Of a stretch of DNA of 45,409 bases, positions 1 through 9,545 are shown in pieces. The notes under the pieces are model-generated. The model had not been told where the DNA came from. It was given only the letters and a program-made list of their open reading frames with translations, and searched no databases. The position numbers were made by a program, and so were the translations under genes. Position 1 is the first letter of the stretch. Each line of letters opens with the position of its first letter. Origin of the DNA: Gammaproteobacteria bacterium (lineage in GTDB: Bacteria > Pseudomonadota > Gammaproteobacteria > Ga0077554 > Ga007554); NCBI GenBank assembly GCA_023266055.1, contig JAHFRW010000019.1, forward strand, positions 1 to 45,409, given 5' to 3'.

Positions 1-57
1 AAACGTGCCTGTGGGTTCAGGAATAGAGACCATTTCAAGATTGCCATCTACTTCCAT
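1..57 (-). other. Possible start of a gene running off the window edge
   Basis: On the minus strand an ATG at 57 opens a frame that stays open for 19 codons to the window edge (begins MEVDGNLEM). There is no convincing ribosome binding site and nothing recognisable in so short a stretch. In many gammaproteobacteria ligA follows zipA, but this peptide does not resemble the start of LigA. It may be chance. Confidence 0.15.
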
Positions 58-152
58 TGTGGCGGACTTGATCTGTATCCGGCATCAACGACCCACAGGA
101 AACCCGGATGAACCAAAAATCTTAACCATGAAAAAAAGATAGTAATGCGCAA

Positions 153-178
153 AAAACCTCTGATTAAATCCAAGGTTT
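153..178 (-). terminator. Weak rho-independent terminator after zipA
   Basis: Read on the minus strand, AAACCT and AGGTTT form a six-base-pair stem around a 13-nt loop, followed by a run of T. It lies just beyond the zipA stop codon, the right place to end smc-zipA transcription. The stem is A/T-weak, so termination may be partial. Confidence 0.4.
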
Positions 179-179
179 C

Positions 180-947
180 TTAATATAAGTCAGGATGATT
201 CTGATATCGGGCAATGCGGTCTCGCAACCGTGAAATAGCCACTTCCGTCAATAACTGGCGGTGCTCATCATATACCTCTGCATTCAACGCATGCGCCAGT
301 TGCTGCGCCGTAGCATGCATATGGGTAAAGGCATCCAGTCCATTGGTTGCTCCTGCCGCATCCGTCACACGCATGAACAAGGTAACGCCTGGGGTAGTCA
401 ACTGTTCAAGCTTGCTCATCTGGAACACACCCGGATTGAGAATATTGGCAAGACTGAATAGTGGCTCACTCTGTGGATTTTCCGGCAGAACATAATGAAA
501 TATGCCGGGATCACCATACTGCATGCCGGCATTACACACGGCATTGACGACTTGGGTACCCACCAGCCAGTGCTCCTGATTGGCAATAATGTTGAGCACC
601 ACAATCAATTCTTCCGGTGTATCCGGCACTGCATCCATAGCCAGTGGTGCAGCCGTCTCAGAGTCCGAGTTTGACAATGGCTCCCATAAGGGCTCAATGC
701 TGACATTCTCGTCATGCATTTCCTGATGATGGCCACGCGGACGTCGGGTACGTGTCACGGGAATAATCTCCCAGTCATTTACAGGGTCCGTTTCCCCTGA
801 ATCATCCCGTGGCATTGTGATTTTTGGCGTAGATTCACCGACGACAACGCGATTGCCTACCACGCCTTTGTTACGTGTAAACCATAACACGACGATGGCA
901 AGCACGCTGACCGCAACAAGGCCCAATATAATAGTTACGCCATCCAT
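180..947 (-). CDS. zipA: Cell division protein ZipA
   Basis: ZipA anchors and bundles FtsZ at the division septum; it is an inner-membrane protein with a cytoplasmic FtsZ-binding domain. This 255-residue protein begins with a single N-terminal membrane helix (about residues 4-24), then a short basic stretch (WFTRNKG), a low-complexity acidic/polar linker to about residue 105, and a C-terminal globular domain (about 108-245) with the ZipA_C signature elements GIFHYVLPE and LFSLANILNPG. The linker is short compared with E. coli ZipA (about 330 residues), as in many other gammaproteobacteria. It lies downstream of smc on the same strand with a gap of about 130 bp, the gene order known from Pseudomonas-type genomes. 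The start chosen is the ATG immediately before the membrane helix. Identification is firm from domain layout and neighbour. Confidence 0.93.
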   Translation of the reverse strand: MDGVTIILGLVAVSVLAIVVLWFTRNKGVVGNRVVVGESTPKITMPRDDSGETDPVNDWEIIPVTRTRRPRGHHQEMHDENVSIEPLWEPLSNSDSETAAPLAMDAVPDTPEELIVVLNIIANQEHWLVGTQVVNAVCNAGMQYGDPGIFHYVLPENPQSEPLFSLANILNPGVFQMSKLEQLTTPGVTLFMRVTDAAGATNGLDAFTHMHATAQQLAHALNAEVYDEHRQLLTEVAISRLRDRIARYQNHPDLY

Positions 948-1081
948 AAGAACAAAACTCTCCTGTATGGAAACTCCGGAAAACCCAATCCGGATTCTTC
1001 AGAGCACAAAAAATGAAACCCGCCGTCGTCATATTTTTTGATGTTTAATGGCAGCACATTCATGACCACGGGGAACACTAA

Positions 1082-4000
1082 TTATCCTGCCGCAACCAAT
1101 TGAACTGCTTCTTCCACGTCCACTGTCACCAGTCGCGACACCCCTGGCTCATGCATGGTCACCCCCATCAAATGGTCAGCCATTTCCATGGTGGCCTTAT
1201 TGTGAGTAATGTATATGAACTGAATACGTTGCGACATCTCTTTTACCAATTTGCAGAAACGCCCGACGTTGGCTTCATCGAGCGGTGCATCCACTTCATC
1301 AAGCATACAAAATGGCGCAGGATTCAGTTCAAAAATGGCAAACACCAACGCCACTGCGGTTAACGCTTTTTCACCGCCTGACAACAGATGAATAGTACTG
1401 TTACGCTTGCCCGGTGGGCGCGCCATAATGGTGACGCCCGTATCCAGCAAATCTTCGCCGGTCAGTTCCATATACGCCTGGCCACCACCGAACAGACGCG
1501 GAAACATGGTTTGCAGGCCGGTGTTGACCTTGTCAAAGGTATCCTTGAAACAGTCACGGGTTTCACGATCAATTTTGCGTATGGCATTTTCCAGCGTCGT
1601 GAGCGCCTCCATCAAATCGGTGTTTTGCGCATCCAGATACGCCTTGCGTTCTGATTGCGCGGCAAACTCATCAATAGCCGCCAGGTTTATTGCCCCGAGA
1701 CGCTGAATTTGCTGGGTAATACGCTCTACCTGTTCCTGCCACTCGCTTTCGGATGCCTCGGCCGGCATCGCGGCAAACAGTTCATCCAGTACAAAGTCGG
1801 TTTCGGCAAGTTGCTCCTGCAAGGTCTCACGCCGCACCTTGACTTCCTGCCAATGCATGCGCAGCTGATCCAGCTCACCGCGTATGCGCTGTACCTTGTG
1901 CTCTATCGTCTGATGTTCGTTACTGGCCTGACGCAAGGTATGGTCACATTCTTCGACACGGCGCCGCGCCTGGGTAAGCTCGGTTTCGACCGCAAGACGA
2001 CGGCCCAACATCTGCGCCAATTCGTCTGCCATTTCTTCCAGAGGTTGTTCACTGGTGCTCAGCGCCATCATCAACTCTTCACGTCGCAGGGTTAAATGGC
2101 CAATCTGTTCCCCGGCACGCCCCATTCTTTCCTGAGTGGCACCCAGCTGCGTACGTACGGTTTGAATACGCAATGCGACCTGATGCGCAGCATCGCGGTC
2201 ACCACGTGCCTGCATGCGCACCTGTTCCAGGCCATGACGGTGCTCATCACGCTGCTGCATCAGAATATCACGACGCAAGGCATGACCTTCGGTGGCCTCC
2301 AGTGCATCTTCCAGACGCAGGCGTGTTTCCACCATTCCCTGCTCATCACCGGTTTTTTGCTGCTGGACATCATCAATTTCATGACGCAGACGACTGCTGC
2401 GCGCCATGGTTTGCTCCAGACGCGCCCGCTTGCCGCTAACCTGTGCGCGCACTTCACCACGACGATGCGTGGCTTCATTCAGCGCCTTTTGATTCTGCTC
2501 ACGCAAAACTTCAAGCGATTTCAAATGTTCCTGATTATCCTTCTGGCGAACCTCAAGTTGCGAAATCTTCTCGGCGAGTTCATCCATCTTCCGCACCAGA
2601 TCCTTGATTTCCTGCTCACGGGCCAGCACACCTGCTTTTTCGTCAACATCACGCACCACGCGCAACCAGTTACCGCCGAGCCAAATGCCTTCACGGGTAA
2701 TCACCGACTGGTGCGGAACCAACTGCGTACGCAGTGCCAGGGCATACGACAAGTCATCAGCAATACACACACCGGCCAGCAACGCATCAAGACGCCACGG
2801 TGATTGCACCTTATCCAGCAAGGGTATGGCAGGCAAGGCGGATACTGTTGTTGCAGATGACGCAGTCAGATCAAACACGCCCAGCTTGCCACGCTGCAAG
2901 GTACCCAGCATGGCAGCGATATCATCCATACCCTGCACGCAGATGGCTTCAAGATGGAAACCCAGGACATGCTCCACAGCACGCTCCCATCCTGATTCAA
3001 CCTTCAAACCCTGCGCCAGGCGTTGCGCACCGTCAAGTTGATGCTCCTTCAGCCAGGAGGTTACTGCACCTGCACCCTTGCCCAATGCCTGCTGCTGTAA
3101 CGCCTCCAGCGAAGCATGGCGTCCTTTCATGGTCTGCAAGCGTCCACGCTCAGCATTCAAATCACTGGCCAACCGGTTAAGATTGTCACGCTCGGCGATA
3201 ATACCGGCCTGATGCTCCTGCACTTCCTGCTCGTACTGCGTCACCTGTTCATCCAGCACCATGGATTGTTCACCGAGCGTGGCGATCTCTTCTTCGAGCG
3301 CATCGGTGGACAATCCCTGCAGCTCATCTTCCAGACGTAGCAGACGCACCACCAATTTCTCATGCTGCTGCTCAAGCTGCTGAATACGTGCACGCTCCAC
3401 TTCCGCCGCGCGCACCTGTATTCCTGCCTGGGTGTTGAATTCATCCCATTCCTGTTGCCAGGCATGCTGTGCGGCCTCGGCGGCGGCCAGTGCGGCCGCT
3501 GACAGGGCTTCGGCTTCCTGGGCATGCGTCAATGCCGACTCGTCGGAGCGTAATGACTGTGTCAAATCAGTGATGAGTTGCTCGTCATTGGCAAGATGGG
3601 TTTGCGATTCATTCCATGCCTGCTCTACGCGTACCAGATCATGCTGCTGCTGCTGACGCGTTTCACGGGCATGGTGCAACGCCTGCTCCAGACGCGCAAT
3701 CTCTGCACCCGTACTGTAATAACGCCCCTGAATCTGATTAAATGCCTCACTTTCTTCGGTATGCTGTTCACGCTGCTGTTCGATCAGCGCTTCAATCTTG
3801 CGCAACTCTGCCAACGCCGCTTCCTGCGCCGTTTCCTGTGCCGCAATCTGCCGCTGCTGCTCATGAGTACCCGTATCAAGCACCTGCCAGCGCAATGCCA
3901 GTAATTGGGCCTTGAGCAAACGCTCCTGCTGTTTCAGCTCCTGATATTTTTCCGCAACCTTCGCCTGACGCTGCAGGGTCTGAATCTGTTTTTCGATTTC

Positions 4001-4597
4001 AGCGCGAATATCATTTAATCTTCCCAGATTCTCCTGCGCATGGCGAATGCGGGTTTCAGTCTCGCGACGGCGTTCCTTATATTTTGAGATACCGGCCGCT
4101 TCTTCGAGAAAAACACGCAATTCTTCAGGTTTGGCTTCAATCAGACGTGAAATCATACCCTGCTCGATAATCGCATAACTGCGAGGCCCCAGCCCGGTAC
4201 CCAGGAAGATGCCGGTAATGTCGCGGCGGCGGCAGTGTACGCCATTCAGGTAATAACGTGACTGCCCGTCACGCGATACCTGGCGCTTCACCGAAATTTC
4301 GCTGTAGGCCGCATATTCACCGCCCAATCGTCCATCGGTGTTATCAAACACCAACTCAATCGCGGCCTGTCCCACGGGTTTACGCGACGACGATCCGTTA
4401 AAAATAACATCCGCCATCGACTCGCCACGCAGGTGCTTGGCTGAACTTTCGCCCATCACCCAGCGTACTGCGTCAATAGTATTGGATTTGCCACAGCCGT
4501 TCGGCCCCACGATACCAATCAGGTTACTGGGTAAATTGAGGGTCGTAGGGTCAACAAACGACTTGAAACCGGCAAGTTTGATCTTCTTCAGACGCAT
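1082..4597 (-). CDS. smc: Chromosome partition ATPase SMC
   Basis: SMC is the core ATPase of the condensin-like complex that compacts and segregates the chromosome. The protein is about 1171 residues from the start preferred here. The N-terminal head carries Walker A GPNGCGKS at about residues 31-38. Two long Glu/Gln/Arg-rich coiled-coil arms flank a hinge domain in the middle (around residues 490-620). The C-terminal head carries the signature LLSGGEKALTA and Walker B with the catalytic Glu in MLDEVDAPLDEANV. The reading frame is open upstream to 4678, but the conserved N-terminus MRLKKIKLAGFKSF begins at the ATG at 4597, so the longer start is rejected. No scpA/scpB genes are next to it; zipA follows. 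Full length and intact. Confidence 0.96.
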   Translation of the reverse strand: MRLKKIKLAGFKSFVDPTTLNLPSNLIGIVGPNGCGKSNTIDAVRWVMGESSAKHLRGESMADVIFNGSSSRKPVGQAAIELVFDNTDGRLGGEYAAYSEISVKRQVSRDGQSRYYLNGVHCRRRDITGIFLGTGLGPRSYAIIEQGMISRLIEAKPEELRVFLEEAAGISKYKERRRETETRIRHAQENLGRLNDIRAEIEKQIQTLQRQAKVAEKYQELKQQERLLKAQLLALRWQVLDTGTHEQQRQIAAQETAQEAALAELRKIEALIEQQREQHTEESEAFNQIQGRYYSTGAEIARLEQALHHARETRQQQQHDLVRVEQAWNESQTHLANDEQLITDLTQSLRSDESALTHAQEAEALSAAALAAAEAAQHAWQQEWDEFNTQAGIQVRAAEVERARIQQLEQQHEKLVVRLLRLEDELQGLSTDALEEEIATLGEQSMVLDEQVTQYEQEVQEHQAGIIAERDNLNRLASDLNAERGRLQTMKGRHASLEALQQQALGKGAGAVTSWLKEHQLDGAQRLAQGLKVESGWERAVEHVLGFHLEAICVQGMDDIAAMLGTLQRGKLGVFDLTASSATTVSALPAIPLLDKVQSPWRLDALLAGVCIADDLSYALALRTQLVPHQSVITREGIWLGGNWLRVVRDVDEKAGVLAREQEIKDLVRKMDELAEKISQLEVRQKDNQEHLKSLEVLREQNQKALNEATHRRGEVRAQVSGKRARLEQTMARSSRLRHEIDDVQQQKTGDEQGMVETRLRLEDALEATEGHALRRDILMQQRDEHRHGLEQVRMQARGDRDAAHQVALRIQTVRTQLGATQERMGRAGEQIGHLTLRREELMMALSTSEQPLEEMADELAQMLGRRLAVETELTQARRRVEECDHTLRQASNEHQTIEHKVQRIRGELDQLRMHWQEVKVRRETLQEQLAETDFVLDELFAAMPAEASESEWQEQVERITQQIQRLGAINLAAIDEFAAQSERKAYLDAQNTDLMEALTTLENAIRKIDRETRDCFKDTFDKVNTGLQTMFPRLFGGGQAYMELTGEDLLDTGVTIMARPPGKRNSTIHLLSGGEKALTAVALVFAIFELNPAPFCMLDEVDAPLDEANVGRFCKLVKEMSQRIQFIYITHNKATMEMADHLMGVTMHEPGVSRLVTVDVEEAVQLVAAG

Positions 4598-4910
4598 GGA
4601 AACCCAATCATTGGCAAAATTAAGGGGTAGTATACAAGACAACCCTCGTTCCCGCGAAGCCTTCCGCGTGGGAAGCAAGGAGTTGACTGCCCGATCAAAG
4701 GGTTAACCCTTTGATCGGTTATCCTGCATCTGCACCCACACACGCTTTTGAACCGTTACCGAAATGAAACGTATAACAGCAAAGAATTGTGAGGGGCCGC
4801 GCTGACAATGAGGCCGTAAAAACCCTTCACCACAGAGGGAAAACCTATCTATCAGCGGCTGATTCATAGTATCATAGGCCCCTTATAAATCATGCTAAGC
4901 CATTGAACCC
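4598..4910. other. Divergent spacer between smc and trhO
   Basis: About 313 bp without a gene, between divergently transcribed smc and trhO, so it should hold both promoters. On the smc side a TATACT hexamer lies at about 4630-4636 (minus strand), but no good -35 is visible. The notable feature is the perfect palindrome described separately. I see no riboswitch or small ORF. Confidence 0.5.
4691..4718. promoter_or_regulatory. 28-bp perfect palindrome upstream of smc
   Basis: The sequence from 4691 to 4718 is its own reverse complement over all 28 bases: half-site CCGATCAAAGGGTT joined directly to its complement, with no loop. It lies about 95 bp upstream of the smc start and 190 bp upstream of trhO. 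With no loop and no T-run it looks more like a dimeric regulator site or cruciform than a terminator. The binding protein is unknown. Confidence 0.5.
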
Positions 4911-5726
4911 ATGCCAGATATCATTGTTGCCGCGTTATACAAATTTGCCAAACTGCCTGACTACCAGACCCTTCAAGGCCGCCTGCTCGATTTTTGTGTT
5001 GTCAATGAACTCAAAGGCACGCTTCTGCTGGCACCGGAAGGCATTAATGGCACTATTGCAGGCAGCCGCGCCAGGGTAGACGCCTTGCTTTCATTGCTGC
5101 GGTCCGAGCCGCGTTTCGCGGATCTCGAGCACAAGGAGTCAATGGCTCACGACATGCCATTTGGCAAAATGAAGGTGCGCCTCAAAAAGGAAATTGTCAC
5201 ACTGGGTGTGCCCAGCGTTGACCCGAACGAAAGTGTAGGTACGTACGTGGCACCGGAAGACTGGAATGCACTGATCAACGACCCGGATGTATTAGTGATC
5301 GACACCCGCAACCATTATGAATACGGAATGGGCACGTTCCGTGGTGCGCTCGACCCGAATACCGCCACATTCCGGGAATTCCCCACTTATGTGCACCAGC
5401 ATCTCGACCCGACGAAGCACAAAAAAGTGGCATTATTTTGCACGGGTGGGATTCGCTGTGAAAAAGCGACGTCATTCATGCTGGACCAGGGCTTTGAAAC
5501 GGTGTATCACTTGCAGGGTGGGATTCTCAAATACCTGGAAAAAATTCCCGCTGAAAACAGTCTGTGGCAAGGAAAATGCTTTGTTTTTGACCAGCGGATT
5601 GCACTCAGGCAGGGGTTGGAGGCAGGCGGAAATGCCGCTACTGAAAAAATACCTCGCCAAACGGCTCTCAAGCCGTTACCCCCGCCCTCCGATACCCTCC
5701 ACAATGAAACCGTTCCTGCGCCATAG
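4911..5726 (+). CDS. trhO: tRNA uridine(34) hydroxylase, rhodanese family, short form
   Basis: TrhO (YceA) hydroxylates uridine 34 of certain tRNAs as the oxygen-dependent first step to 5-methoxyuridine-type modifications. The 271-residue protein has the N-terminal acylphosphatase-like domain (about residues 1-95, with [14 protein letters not shown]), then a rhodanese domain (about 115-215) with active-site loop [11 protein letters not shown] carrying the presumed catalytic cysteine, and the following [10 protein letters not shown] motif. It then reads [12 protein letters not shown] and ends in a low-complexity tail. E. coli TrhO is about 350 residues and has a Cys-containing C-terminal region after the FDER element; that region is missing here. 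Short proteobacterial forms exist, so this is probably natural. The 3' end overlaps the start of the next gene by 23 bp. Confidence 0.88.
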   Translation: MPDIIVAALYKFAKLPDYQTLQGRLLDFCVVNELKGTLLLAPEGINGTIAGSRARVDALLSLLRSEPRFADLEHKESMAHDMPFGKMKVRLKKEIVTLGVPSVDPNESVGTYVAPEDWNALINDPDVLVIDTRNHYEYGMGTFRGALDPNTATFREFPTYVHQHLDPTKHKKVALFCTGGIRCEKATSFMLDQGFETVYHLQGGILKYLEKIPAENSLWQGKCFVFDQRIALRQGLEAGGNAATEKIPRQTALKPLPPPSDTLHNETVPAP

Positions 5727-7143
5727 CATTACTGCATGTACTCCTCTCGCCGCCAGTCTGGCGTTATTGATGAGTAGCCCGATAACGCTCGCCCAATCAG
5801 TCGAACAAAAGGCCGATCAGGACAGTGCTTACACGCGCGGCAAAACAGCGCTCGCGGCACGCGATGGACAAACGGCAATCACTGAATTTTCGCAATGCCT
5901 CAATGAACAGCCGCAGAACGTTGAGTGCCACTGGGAACTCGGCTGGTCTTTTTTTCTGACCCATGACTATAAAAAAGCTCACGCCACATGGCTCACCGTT
6001 AAACGCATGACCCCCAAAAGACCAGGACTCACCAAGGTATTGAACACCATCAACGAACATCTTGTCCTTACCACACAAGCCCAAGCATTACGCGCGGCGA
6101 GCCCACCCAGCTTTGCGGCAACGGCTGCCGGCACATCCATTAAAATTCATGCCGTCGGCGACACCATGCTCGGCACGAATTTCCCGCGTAACCTGCTACC
6201 ACCCGGTGACACCCCGCCCCTGAAAAAAATAACACCCTTGCTCAAGGGCGCAGATATTACTTTCGCAAACTATGAAGGTACGCTCTGCGATGGCGGTGAA
6301 TCAGAAAAATGTGCCGTGCCGGTGAACAGGGGAACAACCGCTTCAAAAGTTGCGAGCAACTGCTTTGCATTCCGATCACCCAAAAAATTTGCCACACAGC
6401 TCCAGGACGCGGGCTTTGATGTAATCTCACTGGCAAATAATCACATTCTCGATTTCGGCGAGGAATGCCGTGACCAGTCCGAAAAAATACTCGACGACCT
6501 TGGCATTGCCTGGTCAGGCAGACAGGGCACAGTAGCACGCTTCGAACGTCACGCCATTCCCTTCTCATTCATTGCGTTCCACTCGGCACTCCACGCCAAC
6601 ACCACATTGGACACTGAAATGGCTCAAGACATGATCGCTGCAGAAAAAGCCCTGGGCCGACGGGTCATTATCTCATTCCATGGCGGCGCTGAAGGACTAC
6701 AGGCCATGCATGTACCCAACAAAGCCGAAGTTTTCATGGGTGAAAACAGAGGCCATGTGCGACGCTTTGCACGCGCCGCAGTGGATGCAGGTGCAGATAT
6801 TGTATTAGGCTCCGGCCCACATGTGGTACGTGGCATGGAGGTCTATAAAGATCGACTCATCGCGTACTCACTCGGCAATTTCGCCACCTACCGCGTCTTT
6901 AACATCTGGGGATTAAGCGGCATAGGCTTGATACTTGAAGCGGAGCTTGATGATACTGGCCGTTTCATTGCAGGAAAAATCATTCCCACCCATCAGACAG
7001 GGTTTGGCACGCCGGTACTGGATGAAAAAATGATCGCCACTGACGTCATTCGCGTGTTATCACAACAGGATTTCCCTGACTCCGGCGTGCTCATCGCGCA
7101 GGACGGTACACTTCAAAAGAAACATAACATGCAACCCGATTAA
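5704..7143 (+). CDS. CapA-like (poly-gamma-glutamate synthesis type) secreted protein with N-terminal TPR-like region
   Basis: Proteins of the CapA/PGA_cap family have a metallophosphatase-like fold; some help make or anchor poly-gamma-glutamate, but for many the substrate is unknown. The preferred start at 5704 gives 479 residues. It has a signal peptide ([10 protein letters not shown], hydrophobic core, then ITLAQS), a TPR-like helical segment at about residues 40-115, and the CapA domain from about 145 with [44 protein letters not shown] and YSLGNF, which contain the metal-binding positions expected of the family. The frame stays open much further upstream, but that part lies inside trhO. 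Translation probably depends on coupling to trhO because no Shine-Dalgarno sequence is seen. There are no pgs/cap partner genes nearby, so a polyglutamate role is not supported. Confidence 0.8.
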   Translation: MKPFLRHSITACTPLAASLALLMSSPITLAQSVEQKADQDSAYTRGKTALAARDGQTAITEFSQCLNEQPQNVECHWELGWSFFLTHDYKKAHATWLTVKRMTPKRPGLTKVLNTINEHLVLTTQAQALRAASPPSFAATAAGTSIKIHAVGDTMLGTNFPRNLLPPGDTPPLKKITPLLKGADITFANYEGTLCDGGESEKCAVPVNRGTTASKVASNCFAFRSPKKFATQLQDAGFDVISLANNHILDFGEECRDQSEKILDDLGIAWSGRQGTVARFERHAIPFSFIAFHSALHANTTLDTEMAQDMIAAEKALGRRVIISFHGGAEGLQAMHVPNKAEVFMGENRGHVRRFARAAVDAGADIVLGSGPHVVRGMEVYKDRLIAYSLGNFATYRVFNIWGLSGIGLILEAELDDTGRFIAGKIIPTHQTGFGTPVLDEKMIATDVIRVLSQQDFPDSGVLIAQDGTLQKKHNMQPD

Positions 7144-7254
7144 ACTATTGTTCACACCAGAACACCCCCGCAACACAGTATTCTGCATGAAGCCTTACCT
7201 AATCGTCCCGCTTTCCCGTACAATCAAACCATCAACATCATCACGAGAGCATCT

Positions 7255-9228
7255 ATGAAAAATCTATGGAACAATGATGAAGCCCAACATTATTCAGGTG
7301 ACCTGGCATTGCGCGTGTACACTTCGCGCCTGCTGGGACGTGACACCACACTGGTATTGCATGGCGGCGGAAACACGTCCGTCAAGATCACCGAAAAAAA
7401 TATTCTCGGTGAAAATGAGGAATTGCTGTATGTGAAAGGCAGCGGCTGGGATCTTGAGACCATCGAGGCCGGTGGCTTTTCACCGGTGCGACTTCAACAC
7501 ATGCTGGCACTGGCCAGGCTCGACAATCTCAGCGACCCGCAAATGGTCAATGAAATGGTCACTCACATGACACGCGCCTCGGCCCCCACACCGTCGGTAG
7601 AAACCATTTTGCACGCAACCCTGCCCTACAAATACGTGGATCACACCCACGCCGATGCCATTGTGACGCTCACCAATACCCACGCCGGACTGAACCGTGT
7701 GAAAAAAATCTACGGTCAGGCGGTGGTCATTGTCCCTTACATCATGCCGGGATTTGATCTGGCGCGTCTGTGCGCCCAGGAATTCGCAGCCCAGGCTCAC
7801 AAGGATACCTTGGGTATGATTCTGATGAATCATGGCATTTTCTCCTTTGGCAAAACCGCCCAGGAATCCTATGAACGCATGATCAACCTGGTGACACGCG
7901 CCGAACTCTATCTGGCGCGCAAAAACGCCTGGAGTCTGCCCACCGTCACCGCGACTGCTCCGGATACGCCTCAACGTCAGAACATCGCCCAATTACGACG
8001 TGATATTTCCAATGCGGCAGGTACGCCCATGATCCTGTGCATCGACGCCGATCCACGCAGCCTGGACTTTGCACGCCACCCGGATGTCGCCACCCTCTCA
8101 CAGCAAGGCCCGGCAACACCCGACCACGTCATTCGTACCAAACGATTACCGATGCTGGGACGTGATGTAGCGGCTTACACGGCGGCCTACAAAAATTACT
8201 TTGACACGCACGCACCTGCGGCCAAAGAACCCAAAACCATGCTCGATACTGCACCCCGCGTGGTACTTGATGCCGAACTCGGCTTATGTACCGCAGGCCG
8301 CACTGCCAAAGACGCCGCCATTGCCAAGGACATTTATCAGCACACCATCGAAATCATCCTGCGCGCCACGGCGCTGGGTGGCTGGCAGGCATTGCCAGCC
8401 CAGGATATCTTTGACATGGAATATTGGGACCTGGAACAAGCCAAGCTGCGTAAGGGCAACAAACCGCCGCTGTTCACGGGTGAAGTCGCTCTCGTAACAG
8501 GCGCGGCGTCCGGCATCGGCAAAGCCTGCGTAGATGCCTTGCTGGCACGCGGCGCAGCCGTCATCGGACTGGACATCAACCCCGCCATCACTACCCTCTA
8601 TCAGCGCCAGGATTTCCTCGGCCAGGTATGTGACGTGACCAGCGAAACACAACTATGCACCGCACTGGAAAACGGCACGCGCGCGTTTGGTGGCCTGGAT
8701 ATGCTGATCTTGAATGCCGGCATCTTTCCCGCCAGCTGCCGCATCGAATCCATGACCAGCGACGCATGGCGCAATGTCATGAACATTAATCTCGACGCCA
8801 ATCTGGCACTCCTGCGCGAAGCACACCCTCTGCTCAAACATGCACCGAAAGGTGGGCGGGTCGTCATCATCGGCTCCAAAAACGTCCCCGCCCCTGGCCC
8901 CGGCGCCGCCGCCTACTCCACCTCCAAGGCCGCGCTCAACCAGCTGGCGCGTGTCGCCGCACTGGAATGGGGTAAAGACCACATACGCATCAACTCCCTG
9001 CATCCCAACGCGGTGTTTGATACCGGGCTGTGGAGTGACGACATATTGCACGCCCGTGCGACACACTACGGCATGAGCGTCGACCAATACAAACGCAATA
9101 ACGTACTGGGCGTCGATGTTACCCGCCGCGATGTTGCCGAACTTGCCGCTGAAATGTGTGGCCCCCTGTTTGCCAAAACCACGGCTGCCCAAGTACCGGT
9201 AGATGGCGGTAATGAGCGGGTGATCTAA
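7255..9228 (+). CDS. Bifunctional class II aldolase / short-chain dehydrogenase
   Basis: This is a 657-residue fusion of the type annotated as bifunctional rhamnulose-1-phosphate aldolase/lactaldehyde dehydrogenase-like. Residues about 15-250 are a class II aldolase/adducin domain with LHGGGNTSVK, the metal-ligand segment YVDHTHADA and MNHGIFSFG. After a helical linker, residues about 405-655 are an SDR Rossmann domain with the cofactor motif TGAASGIGK, ILNAGIFP, VIIGSKN (catalytic Ser) and AAYSTSKAA (catalytic Tyr and Lys). Both halves keep their key residues. The fusion suggests that the aldehyde made by aldol cleavage is passed to an oxidation step, but no sugar kinase or isomerase lies nearby, so the physiological substrate is open. 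A GAGAG ribosome binding site precedes the ATG. The stop codon abuts a MITE-like element. Confidence 0.85.
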   Translation: MKNLWNNDEAQHYSGDLALRVYTSRLLGRDTTLVLHGGGNTSVKITEKNILGENEELLYVKGSGWDLETIEAGGFSPVRLQHMLALARLDNLSDPQMVNEMVTHMTRASAPTPSVETILHATLPYKYVDHTHADAIVTLTNTHAGLNRVKKIYGQAVVIVPYIMPGFDLARLCAQEFAAQAHKDTLGMILMNHGIFSFGKTAQESYERMINLVTRAELYLARKNAWSLPTVTATAPDTPQRQNIAQLRRDISNAAGTPMILCIDADPRSLDFARHPDVATLSQQGPATPDHVIRTKRLPMLGRDVAAYTAAYKNYFDTHAPAAKEPKTMLDTAPRVVLDAELGLCTAGRTAKDAAIAKDIYQHTIEIILRATALGGWQALPAQDIFDMEYWDLEQAKLRKGNKPPLFTGEVALVTGAASGIGKACVDALLARGAAVIGLDINPAITTLYQRQDFLGQVCDVTSETQLCTALENGTRAFGGLDMLILNAGIFPASCRIESMTSDAWRNVMNINLDANLALLREAHPLLKHAPKGGRVVIIGSKNVPAPGPGAAAYSTSKAALNQLARVAALEWGKDHIRINSLHPNAVFDTGLWSDDILHARATHYGMSVDQYKRNNVLGVDVTRRDVAELAAEMCGPLFAKTTAAQVPVDGGNERVI

Positions 9229-9370
9229 GAGCCTATTCAATATCTCGCTGAAGGGCGCATCGCGGCGTTGGAAACGGGCTCAGAATGCTCATGTACTACC
9301 TGTACACTCCGCTTTTTCGCCCATTTCCGCCTTGCGCTGCATCCCTTGATCGAGATATTGAATAGGCTCT
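9228..9370. mobile_element. MITE-like element, copy A (20-bp terminal inverted repeats)
   Basis: A 143-bp non-coding element bounded by a perfect 20-bp inverted repeat (9228-9247 and 9351-9370; AGAGCCTATTCAATATCTCG on the left). It begins at the last base of the aldolase/dehydrogenase stop codon. A second copy with closely similar interior lies at 37871-38043. It codes for no protein, so it would need a transposase in trans if it ever moved. An obvious target-site duplication is not seen. Confidence 0.75.
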
Positions 9371-9545
9371 AAGCCGGTGGCACCATAAACCACGGGACAC
9401 ACGCCGTAGTTCCGGAGGTTGACGCACAGTGGGAGGCAGCACGCCTCCCCTGGCGACAAATTCAGCAGCCCCAGACACCTCAAGTATATCCTGACGGGTG
9501 CCGATTCTATAGGTGATATCTCACCATTTCAGAGCACTCAAATAC
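9371..9545 (+). other. Leader region of the cheX-like gene with a GC-rich hairpin
   Basis: Gene-free stretch between the MITE-like copy and the CheX-like gene. It contains a perfect seven-base-pair hairpin GGGAGGC-AGCAC-GCCTCCC at about 9431-9449 without a T-run. I compared it with the glycine, cobalamin and cyclic-di-GMP riboswitch consensus cores and see none. Confidence 0.35.

Noticed and set aside
1-180. Start of ligA after zipA
   Set aside because: Gene order would suggest it, but neither frame in this stretch resembles the LigA N-terminus and a terminator-like hairpin follows zipA.
2096-2803. 235-codon plus-strand open frame inside smc
   Set aside because: Antisense to the SMC hinge and coiled coil; composition (Leu, His, Thr rich) is typical of a shadow frame.
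9371-9512. Riboswitch upstream of the CheX-like gene
   Set aside because: Only a simple GGGAGGC hairpin is seen; conserved cores of the cyclic-di-GMP, glycine and cobalamin classes are absent.
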